From positions 1-64,000 of IMG/VR virus record IMGVR_UViG_3300008740_000003: 64,000 nucleotides of DNA. One strand, written 5' to 3'. The notes beneath the pieces were generated by a model. It was given only the letters and a program-made list of their open reading frames with translations, did no database searches and was not told the DNA's origin. Made by a program: the position numbers and the translations under genes. This DNA comes from a virus. Shown in pieces: positions 16,001 to 24,894 of this stretch (position 1 is the first letter of the stretch; the number at the start of each line of letters is the position of its first letter).

Positions 16001-18252
16001 ATATTTCTGGTTATAATGCAACAACAAAAGTTGCAACTGTTAAAAAAGAATTTGATGATACAGATGGTTGGCAACACTTCATGGGTGGTTACCCAATTGA
16101 ACCATTACTAGATGCATCTACAAAATATTCAATAGAACCTAGAATAACTTTTACTCCTAACGCTGGAAGTAGAAGTAATATTAGTTACGGTTCAACAGGA
16201 GAAATGTTATTAGGCGCTTCAGGAAAAATTGGAGCATCAGATATTACAGCTCTAATAGGAAATGGTGTAGGTAATAGAACTTCTGATGGTACAAATTGGC
16301 TTGCGGCTGGTGGAATTCCTGCAAAAGATTGGAATAGTATTACTAAAACAACAAATTATTTTGTAGCAACCGCGGCTGATGGAACATTAATTAGATCGGC
16401 TGATGGAACAAGTTGGACAGATATAAGTGCAAATATTCCTTCAGATGTATTAAGAGCATCTGCTTATGACGTTACTGAAAACGTTTTAATAATTGCTTCA
16501 GAAACAGGAATGATATACAGATCAACAGATGAAGGTGCTACATTTAGTTCAATTCAAGTTGAACTATATGATGGATCAACACCAGTGTTTACACAAATGG
16601 CTTGTGGTAATGGATTATTCATAGGTGCAAACACTACTGGACAAACTTGGGAAAGTATGGGCGGTGGTACAACTTGGACTAAAGCCGCTAATATGGGTGA
16701 CTTTTTAATGGACACTAATTCAGGATTACAAGTTGTTCATAGATATAATTTGAAAAAATTAACATTTGGTGGTGGTAAATTTGTTGCATCAGTACAAGAT
16801 GCACCTGGTGATGAAAGTACAGTTGCTAATAAATTTTTAATATCAAATGCTAACGCGGCACAATCACAAACATCATCTTCTTACAGTTGGACAGAAAGTG
16901 ATACGCCTCCACACGCAGGACCATATACAGATGTTGCATATTCTCAAGGAGTTTATATTGCAATTACTGACGGTGGGGATCATGCATATAGTTTTGATGC
17001 ATATTCTTGGAAACAATTAGATTCAGCATTGGCAGGAACTTACAATGGTATAGTAGGTGGAAGAAATACTGCAGGTGGATACTTTATTCCATTACGAACT
17101 GGTTCTCAATCTGGGGCAGAAAAAATTCTAAAAGGTGCAACACCTTTAGCTAGAGCAATTACAAGTTCTTCAGCAATTACAAATATACAAATTTTAGATC
17201 CAGGTAGTGGATATTCAACAGAACCTACAGTTACTATCACTGATAACAAAAATACTGCAGAAGCATCATTAAAATCATTTGTACAAAATGGAGTACTTTC
17301 ACAACCAGAATTTACAAACAGAGGTACAGGATTTATAAATGTAACTGCAACTTTAAGTGGAGATGGTTTTGCAGATGAATATCAAGTTGGACCTTATATT
17401 GAAGTTAAAGATTTATCTAGAAAACCTGGACCAGGTGCAATTTTATATGTAACTGGAATTGATGATCAAGTTTATAGAATTACTCAAATTAATAAAGTTG
17501 TTGGTGCAGAACCTAGCATTTCTGCTCAATTCAGAATAACACCAACAATGAAAGCAAATGAATCACCTGCTCATGATGTTGCATTAACAATAAGAGAAAA
17601 ATATTCTCAAGTTAGATTAACAGGTCACGATTTCTTAGACATTGGAACAGGTAATAAATCTACAACTAATTATCCAGGTTTATATACTACTGGTTATACA
17701 GAAGGTTATGAACTTAAACAACAAAATGAAACTGTATCAAATGGAGGAGGTAGAGTATTTTATACTTCTACTGACCAAGATGGAAATTACAGAGTTGGTG
17801 AATTATTTGAAGTAGAACAGGCAACAGGAATAGTAACTCTAAATGCTGATTTATTTGACTTGTCAGGTTTAACTGAATTAAGTTTAGGTGGTATTGTAAT
17901 AGGTGGAACTGAAGTTAAAATTGAAGAATTTAGTACTGATGGTACAATGGCGGCTAATAGTGATAACGTTATACCAACACAAAGAGCAATTGCATCATAT
18001 ATAGGTTCAAAAGTTTCTGGTGGTGGAGCAAATCTTACAACAAATGAAGTAAGAGCAGGACAAATTAAATTAAGAAATAATGAAATGTTTAATGAAGCAT
18101 TTCCCACAAATGGTCAAATTGAATTCTCTGGAGCAGTATCAATAGCGGCTGTAAGTGGTAGTATTATAGCAACTTCATACTTTTTAGGGGCAGGACCGGC
18201 TGAATTTTTAAATGAGGGTGGCCCTGAAAGAGACGCATTATATGGTGAATAA
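13099..18252 (+). CDS. Giant fibre: ChtBD3-like repeats, beta-helix, Asp-box propeller, 1717 aa
   Basis: Residues about 5-545 hold eight ChtBD3/CBM5-12-like repeats of the form 'W.G.W.....Y..gDvV.YGG..Y.c...HTS......W'. A pectate-lyase-like beta-helix follows from about 596 (FYVSPYGEDKLTSGKS; VKTGVYEEILPIKVPAKVHIWGD), with the blocks 'GLGSANEYGTKRPSGAAYVSLDPG' and 'GTGCTGLKVDGDLHNGGF'. Residues about 1018-1350 contain Asp-box/BNR-like repeats (RSADGTSWT, RSTDEGATF), a likely beta-propeller absent from the paralogue at 18301. The C-terminus carries 'QATGIVTLNADLFDLSGLTELSLGG' and 'EFSTDGTMAANSDNVIPTQRAI', shared with that paralogue. No sialidase catalytic set is evident. It is probably a host-surface adhesin. 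Confidence 0.75.
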   Translation: MADFKIDRIRFKWKGDWLAGTQYVKDDIVRYGAKVYTCIEVHIADSNFYNDLDNATPKWSLTMSGQSWTGNWQPNKFYKIGEVAKVGATLYQVTQGHLSNADANNGILGDESKWEYFARGEKWTSTWLPNTLYSVGETVVYGGSVWKCVTAHTSSTAVAGLESHQAKWTQYHRSDNYRGYWTPNTRYYPDDITRYGGTVYRAVAGHTSAPTDYWNGFTSADYSTNSSNGVGAIFNIFKIGTSFYAKFTNTGTNFAAANTITVVGSKVGGADGVNDVVITISSVDGGGAISTFTVNGTAVSGNNGLEANQAAWEIVIEGIDYIGHWAEGTKYNKGSLVSWSPGIWKVTTDHWSITPHMNETNFSLWVPGAEYEGSWDANKYYQKGDVVQFGGYSYSALVSNTNIAPGVTDSTNTWELLQTGYNHRGEWDSTTAYRTGDVVRAGGNLFIAVQANTNDDPVTTFVYDPGSDAPDPWQLLVTGVAFKGPWKESDANGAITYYVGDVVTEKADLYRCITTHVATSSDAKPTLDEESENVGPLWVRLAQGATGNILEIDGDLKSHSGSEDTRIAIGSFGQLFKVNDANDYGVWGDHDVVAKVFYVSPYGEDKLTSGKSVAGPFKTIKYACDFVAQDLASRTPATIIVKTGVYEEILPIKVPAKVHIWGDFTRRGANVRPKSGYEGTDMWYLHDATGIANVTMQGLTGGLGSANEYGTKRPSGAAYVSLDPGSGPSDGTVHITTKSPYIKNCSIFGTGCTGLKVDGDLHNGGFKSFVANDCTHFIENGVACWVNGDARVEFVSVFSYYSHIGYLATNGGKFRATNGNCSYGDFGAVAEGLLASETPISGKINNQSQEAHIDKVYNDENEIFAFAYDHAGQDYTSASITIQGSGEGAAGAIRWPQIRHGAVNKIRVLGLDDSSNPGGTGYTSELGNAQSGTNKEIKLRPQYEGTVNETVGQRIYIWEGAGRGQYGYISGYNATTKVATVKKEFDDTDGWQHFMGGYPIEPLLDASTKYSIEPRITFTPNAGSRSNISYGSTGEMLLGASGKIGASDITALIGNGVGNRTSDGTNWLAAGGIPAKDWNSITKTTNYFVATAADGTLIRSADGTSWTDISANIPSDVLRASAYDVTENVLIIASETGMIYRSTDEGATFSSIQVELYDGSTPVFTQMACGNGLFIGANTTGQTWESMGGGTTWTKAANMGDFLMDTNSGLQVVHRYNLKKLTFGGGKFVASVQDAPGDESTVANKFLISNANAAQSQTSSSYSWTESDTPPHAGPYTDVAYSQGVYIAITDGGDHAYSFDAYSWKQLDSALAGTYNGIVGGRNTAGGYFIPLRTGSQSGAEKILKGATPLARAITSSSAITNIQILDPGSGYSTEPTVTITDNKNTAEASLKSFVQNGVLSQPEFTNRGTGFINVTATLSGDGFADEYQVGPYIEVKDLSRKPGPGAILYVTGIDDQVYRITQINKVVGAEPSISAQFRITPTMKANESPAHDVALTIREKYSQVRLTGHDFLDIGTGNKSTTNYPGLYTTGYTEGYELKQQNETVSNGGGRVFYTSTDQDGNYRVGELFEVEQATGIVTLNADLFDLSGLTELSLGGIVIGGTEVKIEEFSTDGTMAANSDNVIPTQRAIASYIGSKVSGGGANLTTNEVRAGQIKLRNNEMFNEAFPTNGQIEFSGAVSIAAVSGSIIATSYFLGAGPAEFLNEGGPERDALYGE
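13114..14725 (+). repeat. Eight tandem ChtBD3-like repeats (protein level)
   Basis: Repeat unit of about 55-70 aa beginning with W/F-x-G-x-W and containing 'GDVV+YGG' and 'HTS'. The fourth unit is lengthened by an inserted segment (about 13740-14010). The same array occurs at 18313-19625. Confidence 0.7.
16150..17140 (+). other. Inserted Asp-box propeller domain within fibre gene
   Basis: Compared with the 1923-aa paralogue, the shared sequence 'YSIEPRITF' and 'ARAITSSSAITNIQILDPGSGYSTEP' is split here by about 330 residues with S-x-D-x-G-x-T-[WF] boxes. See the 1717-aa gene. Confidence 0.6.
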
Positions 18253-18267
18253 GGATTTAACAGTAAT

Positions 18268-18275
18268 GATAAATA
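18268..18275 (+). promoter_or_regulatory. Late promoter octamer GATAAATA
   Basis: NATAAATA match 25 nt before the ATG at 18301; AAAAGGA lies between as ribosome binding site. Confidence 0.7.
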
Positions 18276-18300
18276 AAAGATATAAAAGGATTTAACGAAA

Positions 18301-21300
18301 ATGGCTGAGTTTAAACTAGGTAGAATTAAGTTTGTTTGGAAAGGTTCTTGGGCAACTACTACAACTTATTATGTTGATGACGTAATAAGATATGGTGGAA
18401 GAACTTACAATTGCGTAACTAATCACACATCTGGTACATTTCAAACTGATTTAGGTGCTGTAAAATGGCAACTAATGTCAGATGGTATAGAGTGGAAAAG
18501 TGATTGGGTTGCAAATACAACTTATAAACCAAATGATGTAGTAAAATACGGTGGTTACATTTATCTTGCTAACACTGGTCATACCTCAGCGGCAACAGTT
18601 GCTTTAGGATTAGAAGCCGATCAAGCTAAATGGGATTTATTCATAGAAGGTTTTGATTGGAAATCTGATTGGACAATTTCTACAAGATATAAGAAAAACG
18701 ATTTAGTAAAATATGGTGGTTCAGTTTATCTTTGTATAACAGAACACGAATCAGATAACACAACAGCAGTTGGTCTAGAAGGTCAACAAGCTAAATGGGA
18801 AATTTTTGGAAAAGGTTTTGTTTGGTCAGGTGACTGGGCAATCAATACTAGATATAAAGTTAATGACACCGTTAGATATGGTGGACAAATTTACGTTGCT
18901 ATAACTGGACATACTTCAGCGGCAACTGAAGCAGATGGTTTAGAAGCCAACCAAGGACAATGGCAAGCCTTACACAAAGGAATTGAATTCAAAGGTGACC
19001 ACGCAACAGCAACAAGATATAAAGTAAATGATGTTGTAAAATATGGTGCAAACATTTGGATTTGTACAACACAACATACATCAACAGGAATTTTATCTGC
19101 CGATGAAGCTAATTGGTCAATTTTAATTCCAGGTATTGAATTTGAAGATACTTGGAGCAACTCTACAAATTATCAACCAGGTGACTTTGTTACTTACGGT
19201 GGATATAGTTATGTTGCAGATAGAAATAATATTAATAAACTTCCACCTGATAACTCAAGTGATTGGACTTTATTCGTAACAGGATTTAATTTAAGAGGTG
19301 ACTATAATGCCGCAACTGCATACAAACAAGGTGACGTTGTTAGAGTAGGCGGTTTCACTTATCTTGCAATTGCAGATGGAACAGGTAATAGACCACCAAA
19401 TGTAACTAAATGGGATAAACTTAACGAAGGATTATATTGGAAAGGTGCTTGGACAAATGCAACTTACTATGACAAAGGAGATATAGTAAGAGGTACAACA
19501 AACACTACTACAAGTTATCTTTGTATAACAGAACACACATCAAATAACGTTGGTCCATCAACAATTAATCAACCAGACTATCCACCAGGAGCAGGTGTTG
19601 ATACTAGTGCATGGCAATTATTGGCGGGTGGTGCAGAATCTTCTGTATTAACAACGAAAGGTGATCTTTTAATTTATGGTCAATCAGGACCAGCAAGATT
19701 ACCAATTGGTAAAGCAGGACAAACTTTAGTTGTAAATAATGCAGGTGACTTACCTGAATGGGGATACTTTGGTGCAATAGATCAAGTTTATTACACAGGT
19801 CCAGCAGGACAAGACAAACCTTCTCCAGATGCAGGAACAACACTTGACAAACCTTGGAAATCTTTAAGATATGCTTTATGGCAAATTGAACAAGGACCAA
19901 GAAATCCTCAAGGAACTTATTTGTTAGAAAGAAACAAAGCATTCATTCAAGAAGAAACTTTAGCTTGGATTAATGCACAAATTTCAGGAAACACTGCACC
20001 ATTTACAAATGCTTACACATACGACGCTGTTAAATGTAGAAGAGATGCAGGATTTATGATAGATGCACTTTTATATGATTTAAGACATGGCGGAAATGAA
20101 AAATCAAGATATGCAACACTTAGAATTTCAACACAAACAGAATTTGTAAATCATAAAGATGAATTAACAGCTTATCTTAATAGATTAGTTTATATTTCTC
20201 AACAATGTGTAGCCAATAATGCAGGTTATTCTGCTTTACAAGGTACAGTTAATCAACTTATTGATAATAATTACGTAACTGAATCTGCAGTATCAGGAGA
20301 AATTGCAAGTTATGTAAAAATTGCAACAGATTGTCTTGCGGCAGGAAATACAGCTGGAGTTCCAGCAGAAGAAGTTCCACAAACTACATTATTTGCTAAG
20401 AGCGGAACATATGAAGAAGTGTTACCTCTTTCAGTTAAAAAAGGATTAGCAATAGTAGGAGATGAATTAAGATCAACAATTGTTAAACCAGCAGGTCAAA
20501 TTGTTGGTACAAGTGACACACAATATACATTACAAGGTCTTGGTAGACTACAGGCAATTATATCTGATATAGTTACAAATAGTGCTGTAACACCAACACC
20601 AGTAGGCGGAGTTATAACTTTTACAACACCAGGTGCAGACTTAGGTTTTGTTAATGGAACTTATAATAACGTTGCAGTAACAGGTGGTTCTGGATCAGGA
20701 TGTACAATGGATGTAACTGTATTATCATACACAATTACTAGTCTTACTGTAAATCAACCAGGACAAAATTATGCAATTTCTGATTCATTAACAATTCCAG
20801 GAGCAACAATTGGATCTGATGGAGTATTCACAGTTAATAGTGTTACAACAGGAAATAATTTAACACAAAATACAGATGCACCAGCAGGTTCAGGAGCGGC
20901 AGGAACAGCGGCGGCGGCAATTGCACAAAATATTTACGACCATATAGATTTCAAAGTTAATGCTAATGGATCTGATCCAGCATTGACAGGAACAAATACT
21001 GCTCAAGCAGATGCAGGTTATTCAGATGCAAGATTAAGATTGTTAGCAAATATGGATTTTGTTGCTTTAGAAGTTGCAGAATTTGTACAAAGAGCAAATC
21101 CATCTCATAGTAATTTTAAAGATAAATGTTTAGCAGATGTCAAATATTATCTACGAGCAATAATGGATGATATGCAATATACTGGAAATTACAAATCATT
21201 AAAAGCATCTGATTCATATATTAATTCTAGACTTACTACAGGTTCAGCTACAAGCGATATGTTCTATGTAAGAAATGCAACAGGAATTAGAAATATGACA

Positions 21301-24072
21301 GTTCAAGGATTAAATGGAACATTAGGTTCTGCAAACGCTTATGGAACAAAACGTCCAACAGCAGGAGCATATGTATCATTAGATCCAGGCTGGGGAACAA
21401 CACACGAAGAAGTATGGATTACTTCTAAATCACCTTATATACAAAACGTAACAACATTTGGAACAGGATGTACTGGATTAAAAGTAGATGGTGCATTACA
21501 CGATGGCGGTTTTGATTCTGTTGTTGCAAATGACTTTACGCAATTATGTGATGATGGTATAGGTGCATGGATTACAAATTTAGGTAGAGTAGAACTTGTA
21601 TCAGTATTTTCTTATTACGCACACATCGGTTATCTATCAGAAAATGGTGGAAAACTTCGTGCTACAAACGGTAACTCATCTTATGGTGACTATGGTTGCG
21701 TTGCAGAAGGAGTTGATTCTTCTGAAACTGCTATAACAGGAACAGTTGATAATCATAGTGAAGACGCAGATGTTGCCAATGTAATGACAGATGGTAATAA
21801 AATTTTAGCATTCGAATATAATAATGCTGGAAGACAATATTCTGGTGCTACACTTACAATATCAGGAGATGGTTATGGAATTACAGGTGAAACTGCAACT
21901 TATAATACTGGTGGTGTTTACAAAATTAGATTATTAGAAACTAATACAGTAACAAGTAACCTTGGTGGTGCGACATATATGTCTGCTACTAACAATGCAC
22001 AAACAGGTACAGCTACACAAATTACAATAGCTAACGCAGATAGTAACGCCAGTGGTGCATACACAGGTATGGCAATATGGATTACAAAAGGTAAAGGTGT
22101 AGGTCAATATGCATACATCGACGCTTACAATTCTGCAAGTAAAGTTGCAACTGTTAAAAAATATTCAGACGACGCGGCAGGATGGGAAAGATATGGCGGA
22201 GACGCAGTTGAAACTCTTTTAGATGCTACAACAGAATATACAATAGAACCTAGAGTAGTTATTGGTGCTCCAAATAATGATGGTAGTACAGCAGTTAGAC
22301 AAGCAGTTGCAAGAGCAATTGTAACTTCTGAAAAGATTTCTTCAGTAAGAATTATAGATTGTGGTGCAAGTTATACTTCAGCACCAGCAGTAACATTTAC
22401 TGATCCTAATAATACTACAGATGCTCCAGTACAATCATACATAGATGATGGTGTACTAGGTCAACCAACTTTCACTGCAGGTGGAACAGCTTATAATACT
22501 GCAAGTGTAACAATTACAGAAGAACCTACAGCTAAAAACATAACAGCTATTTCACAAGCCACTGTAGCTGTTGTTACATCAGCAGGACATAATCTAGTTG
22601 ACGGAACTAAAGTAACATTTGCAAGTGTTGGTGGAATGTCAGAATTAAACACAGGTGTATGGTATTACATTAAAACATTAACAGTAGATACATTTGGATT
22701 ATATACTAACGATGATTTAACTGCTGGATTAGATTCTACAAACTTTACAACATACACTTCAGGTGGAACTGCAACACCATTTGGTGGACACAGAGATGAA
22801 TTCCAAAACGGAAGATATATTCAAGTAGAAGGTTTATCAAAAGTTCCACAAACAGGATCAAATCTAGAATTTGATGGAATTTCAACTGAAACATTTCCTT
22901 ATGCATATACTCTTATAACTGCAAACAAGGCTTATATAGAAGATGAAGTAATAGCATGGTTTAATACAACTTATCCAGGAATACACAATGCTGGACAAAA
23001 TACAAAATGCGAAAGAGATGTTGGATATGAAATTGATGCAATGGCATATGATATAAAATACGGTGGTAATACAGAAACTATTAGAGTTGCTAAAGCATAC
23101 TGGCAAGGTGTTACTTCTCAATTAGCGGCAGGTGAACAAGCATACGCAGTTGCAGTTAATAACAAAGTAAAAGAAATGCTTAACGATTATATTTTAGATA
23201 ACGTAGCTTGGACAACAACACAAAGTCCAGTTGTTACATCACAAACAACTAATTCTAATAATGGTGAGTTAGGTGTAAAAGACAAAGTTACAAGTTTAAT
23301 TAAAACTTTAAATGATGTAATTGAAAATGGTTTAACTTCTGTACCAACTACACAAGGATTAAACAATCCATACTTTAAATTAGTAAGTGTACAAAAATTA
23401 CGTGGTACTCAAGCTCCATATTCAGCATTATTACAAATTAGTCCACAAATGACAGCCGCTCAAGCTCCAGCACATGGAACTGGTTTATCTGTTAGACTTA
23501 GATATTCACAAGTTAGATTAACTGGTCACGATTTCCTAGGAGTAGGAACTGGTAACCAAGCATCTACAAATTATCCTGGAACGCCAAATAGAACTAACGA
23601 CCAAGAAAGAGAAACTGTTGAAAGAGGTGGTGGTAGAGTATTCTTTACTGCAACTGACCAAGACGGTAACTTTAGAGTTGGTGACTTGTTCTCAGTACAA
23701 CAGGCGACTGGTATTGCATCATTAAATGCAGATGCATTTAACATTTCAGGATTACAAGAACTTCAGTTAGGAGATTTAACACTAGGCGGAACATCTGCTT
23801 CTGTTAATGAATTCTCTACTGACGGTACATTTGCGGCAAATAGCGACAAAATTGTACCAACACAAAGAGCGATAAGAACATATGTTTCATCACAAATTGG
23901 TGGTGGTGCAAGTGCTATTAACGTAAATACTATTACTGCTGGTCAAATTGTGATCACTAGTAATACAATAAGTACAACAACAGGAGCAAGTATCCAAATT
24001 AACGCTGGTGTTAACTTCAAAAAAGGAGTTGCAGGAGCGCCATTGGCAATGAATTACTTGATCCATAGTTAA
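18301..24072 (+). CDS. Giant fibre: ChtBD3-like repeats, beta-helix, helical KCxRD modules, 1923 aa
   Basis: Paralogue of the 1717-aa protein: the same start (MAEFKLGRIKFVWKG), eight ChtBD3-like repeats to about residue 445, a beta-helix region from about 496 (YYTGPAGQDKPSPDAG; AKSGTYEEVLPLSVKKGLAIVGD), 'TLGSANAYGTKRPTAGAYVSLDPG', 'GTGCTGLKVDGALHDGGF' and the same C-terminal blocks. It differs by insertions of predicted helical modules marked 'KCRRDAGFMIDALLYDLRHGGN' (about 575), 'KCLADVKYYLRAIMDDMQYTGN' (about 945) and 'KCERDVGYEIDAMAYDIKYGGN' (about 1565), related to modules in the 2572-aa protein. No catalytic site is assigned. The 105-aa family A protein follows. Confidence 0.75.
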   Translation: MAEFKLGRIKFVWKGSWATTTTYYVDDVIRYGGRTYNCVTNHTSGTFQTDLGAVKWQLMSDGIEWKSDWVANTTYKPNDVVKYGGYIYLANTGHTSAATVALGLEADQAKWDLFIEGFDWKSDWTISTRYKKNDLVKYGGSVYLCITEHESDNTTAVGLEGQQAKWEIFGKGFVWSGDWAINTRYKVNDTVRYGGQIYVAITGHTSAATEADGLEANQGQWQALHKGIEFKGDHATATRYKVNDVVKYGANIWICTTQHTSTGILSADEANWSILIPGIEFEDTWSNSTNYQPGDFVTYGGYSYVADRNNINKLPPDNSSDWTLFVTGFNLRGDYNAATAYKQGDVVRVGGFTYLAIADGTGNRPPNVTKWDKLNEGLYWKGAWTNATYYDKGDIVRGTTNTTTSYLCITEHTSNNVGPSTINQPDYPPGAGVDTSAWQLLAGGAESSVLTTKGDLLIYGQSGPARLPIGKAGQTLVVNNAGDLPEWGYFGAIDQVYYTGPAGQDKPSPDAGTTLDKPWKSLRYALWQIEQGPRNPQGTYLLERNKAFIQEETLAWINAQISGNTAPFTNAYTYDAVKCRRDAGFMIDALLYDLRHGGNEKSRYATLRISTQTEFVNHKDELTAYLNRLVYISQQCVANNAGYSALQGTVNQLIDNNYVTESAVSGEIASYVKIATDCLAAGNTAGVPAEEVPQTTLFAKSGTYEEVLPLSVKKGLAIVGDELRSTIVKPAGQIVGTSDTQYTLQGLGRLQAIISDIVTNSAVTPTPVGGVITFTTPGADLGFVNGTYNNVAVTGGSGSGCTMDVTVLSYTITSLTVNQPGQNYAISDSLTIPGATIGSDGVFTVNSVTTGNNLTQNTDAPAGSGAAGTAAAAIAQNIYDHIDFKVNANGSDPALTGTNTAQADAGYSDARLRLLANMDFVALEVAEFVQRANPSHSNFKDKCLADVKYYLRAIMDDMQYTGNYKSLKASDSYINSRLTTGSATSDMFYVRNATGIRNMTVQGLNGTLGSANAYGTKRPTAGAYVSLDPGWGTTHEEVWITSKSPYIQNVTTFGTGCTGLKVDGALHDGGFDSVVANDFTQLCDDGIGAWITNLGRVELVSVFSYYAHIGYLSENGGKLRATNGNSSYGDYGCVAEGVDSSETAITGTVDNHSEDADVANVMTDGNKILAFEYNNAGRQYSGATLTISGDGYGITGETATYNTGGVYKIRLLETNTVTSNLGGATYMSATNNAQTGTATQITIANADSNASGAYTGMAIWITKGKGVGQYAYIDAYNSASKVATVKKYSDDAAGWERYGGDAVETLLDATTEYTIEPRVVIGAPNNDGSTAVRQAVARAIVTSEKISSVRIIDCGASYTSAPAVTFTDPNNTTDAPVQSYIDDGVLGQPTFTAGGTAYNTASVTITEEPTAKNITAISQATVAVVTSAGHNLVDGTKVTFASVGGMSELNTGVWYYIKTLTVDTFGLYTNDDLTAGLDSTNFTTYTSGGTATPFGGHRDEFQNGRYIQVEGLSKVPQTGSNLEFDGISTETFPYAYTLITANKAYIEDEVIAWFNTTYPGIHNAGQNTKCERDVGYEIDAMAYDIKYGGNTETIRVAKAYWQGVTSQLAAGEQAYAVAVNNKVKEMLNDYILDNVAWTTTQSPVVTSQTTNSNNGELGVKDKVTSLIKTLNDVIENGLTSVPTTQGLNNPYFKLVSVQKLRGTQAPYSALLQISPQMTAAQAPAHGTGLSVRLRYSQVRLTGHDFLGVGTGNQASTNYPGTPNRTNDQERETVERGGGRVFFTATDQDGNFRVGDLFSVQQATGIASLNADAFNISGLQELQLGDLTLGGTSASVNEFSTDGTFAANSDKIVPTQRAIRTYVSSQIGGGASAINVNTITAGQIVITSNTISTTTGASIQINAGVNFKKGVAGAPLAMNYLIHS
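18313..19625 (+). repeat. Eight tandem ChtBD3-like repeats (protein level)
   Basis: Units such as 'WKSDWVANTTYKPNDVVKYGG' of about 50-60 aa, paralogous to the array at 13114-14725 and better conserved between neighbouring units, suggesting more recent duplication. Confidence 0.7.
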
Positions 24073-24078
24073 TAAATA
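24071..24078 (+). promoter_or_regulatory. Late promoter octamer AATAAATA
   Basis: Overlaps the stop codon of the 1923-aa fibre; ATG at 24110 lies 31 nt downstream with CAAGGAG as ribosome binding site. Confidence 0.65.
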
Positions 24079-24109
24079 GTTAAAACATTTAAACAAGGAG
24101 ATAAAACAC

Positions 24110-24427
24110 ATGGCTTCAGGAAGATTAGGCAAAGCAGACTTGGTGGCCAGTACCGATACCGTAGTTTACACGGTACCTGCGGATACTTTTACCGTAGCTA
24201 CTGTGTCTATCTGTAATAGAGGTAACCAAGTTGTCACTATCAAAATGGCAGTGGCAGATGCGGCAACCCCAGACGCTTCAGAATACGTTGAACACAACGT
24301 TGAAATTCTGTCAGCAGGGGTTTTAGAACGTTCAGGTTTAGTGATGTCAGCTGGTCAAAAGCTAGTTGTATGGTCATCAGGCGCTAACGTAGCCGCAGTA
24401 GCAATGGGCATTGAAACTGGATTATAA
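24110..24427 (+). CDS. Small fibre-partner beta protein (family A)
   Basis: A 105-aa protein with the blocks 'TDTVVYTVPADTFTVATVSICNRGNQVVTIKMAVADA', 'YVEHNVEILSAGVLERSGLVMSAGQKLVVWS', arranged as in the proteins at 2178 and 9973. It is higher in G+C than its neighbours by eye and has a strong SD (AAGGAG), suggesting high expression. It follows the largest ChtBD3-type fibre. The single-domain beta fold and repeated placement after fibres suggest a conserved structural partner. I cannot name the family. Confidence 0.65.
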   Translation: MASGRLGKADLVASTDTVVYTVPADTFTVATVSICNRGNQVVTIKMAVADAATPDASEYVEHNVEILSAGVLERSGLVMSAGQKLVVWSSGANVAAVAMGIETGL

Positions 24428-24446
24428 TATTATACTATGTATAATA
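24428..24446 (+). other. Perfect 8-bp AT-rich inverted repeat after stop
   Basis: TATTATAC-TAT-GTATAATA starts right after the stop of the 105-aa gene. No T-run follows; possibly a weak terminator or 3' end stabiliser. Confidence 0.35.
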
Positions 24447-24465
24447 CTTAAATCAGTCTAAAATG

Positions 24466-24473
24466 CATAAATA
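24466..24473 (+). promoter_or_regulatory. Late promoter octamer CATAAATA
   Basis: NATAAATA match 28 nt before the ATG at 24502; AAGGAAAAAAGGA lies between. Confidence 0.7.
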
Positions 24474-24501
24474 ATTAAAATAAGGAAAAAAGGACGCAAA
24501 A

Positions 24502-24834
24502 ATGGGAAGATATATTTCAACAACTGGAACTGCTGGAGTAGTAACCAAAGAGGTTAATACTACTTACAGTGCCTCTGTTAATGATAGAATTCTTGCTGAT
24601 TCAACAGGTGGAGCATTTACAATTACTCTACCAGTTAGTACAGGTTTGTTAGTTAATGATACAATACAAATTATTGACGCAACAGCTCAAGCAGGAACTA
24701 ATAACATAACAGTTGGAAGAAATGGTGCTCTTATCCAAGGTTCAGCAGAAGATTTAACAGTCGATTTAGCAGGTGCTATTATGACTTTAATCTATACTGG
24801 TGCAACTTATGGATGGATAGTAGGTGCTGTATAA
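24502..24834 (+). CDS. Fibre C-terminal-type single-domain protein, 110 aa
   Basis: The whole protein corresponds to a domain usually found at the end of phage fibres: 'YSASVNDRILADSTGGAFTITLP', 'NDTIQIIDATAQAGTNNITVGRNG', 'GSAEDLTVDLAGAIMTLIYTG..YGW'. The combination of a strand ending in TLP, a T-x-N-I-T-V strand and a terminal YTG-x2-YGW hairpin makes the match easy to recognise. Here it is encoded as a free-standing gene with its own late promoter. Its N-terminus MGRYIST echoes the MGRP start of the two small proteins at the beginning of the window. Likely a small trimeric virion or fibre protein. Confidence 0.65.
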   Translation: MGRYISTTGTAGVVTKEVNTTYSASVNDRILADSTGGAFTITLPVSTGLLVNDTIQIIDATAQAGTNNITVGRNGALIQGSAEDLTVDLAGAIMTLIYTGATYGWIVGAV

Positions 24835-24894
24835 TATTTTTATTATATAACATTAACCATTAAAATATTGTAAGGAGTTTTAAAAAAGGTAGAT

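Noticed and set aside
16150-17140. Annotating the propeller as an active sialidase
   Set aside because: Asp-boxes are present, but I see no RIP motif, arginine triad or Tyr/Glu pair, so enzymatic activity is unsupported.
17787-18107. 106-aa open frame on the minus strand
   Set aside because: Antisense to the conserved C-terminal block shared by the two giant fibres; no independent support.
3348-24072. Annotating the beta-helix fibres as pectate lyases
   Set aside because: The helix scaffold is visible but no lyase catalytic residues could be placed; the fold is also widely used for binding only.
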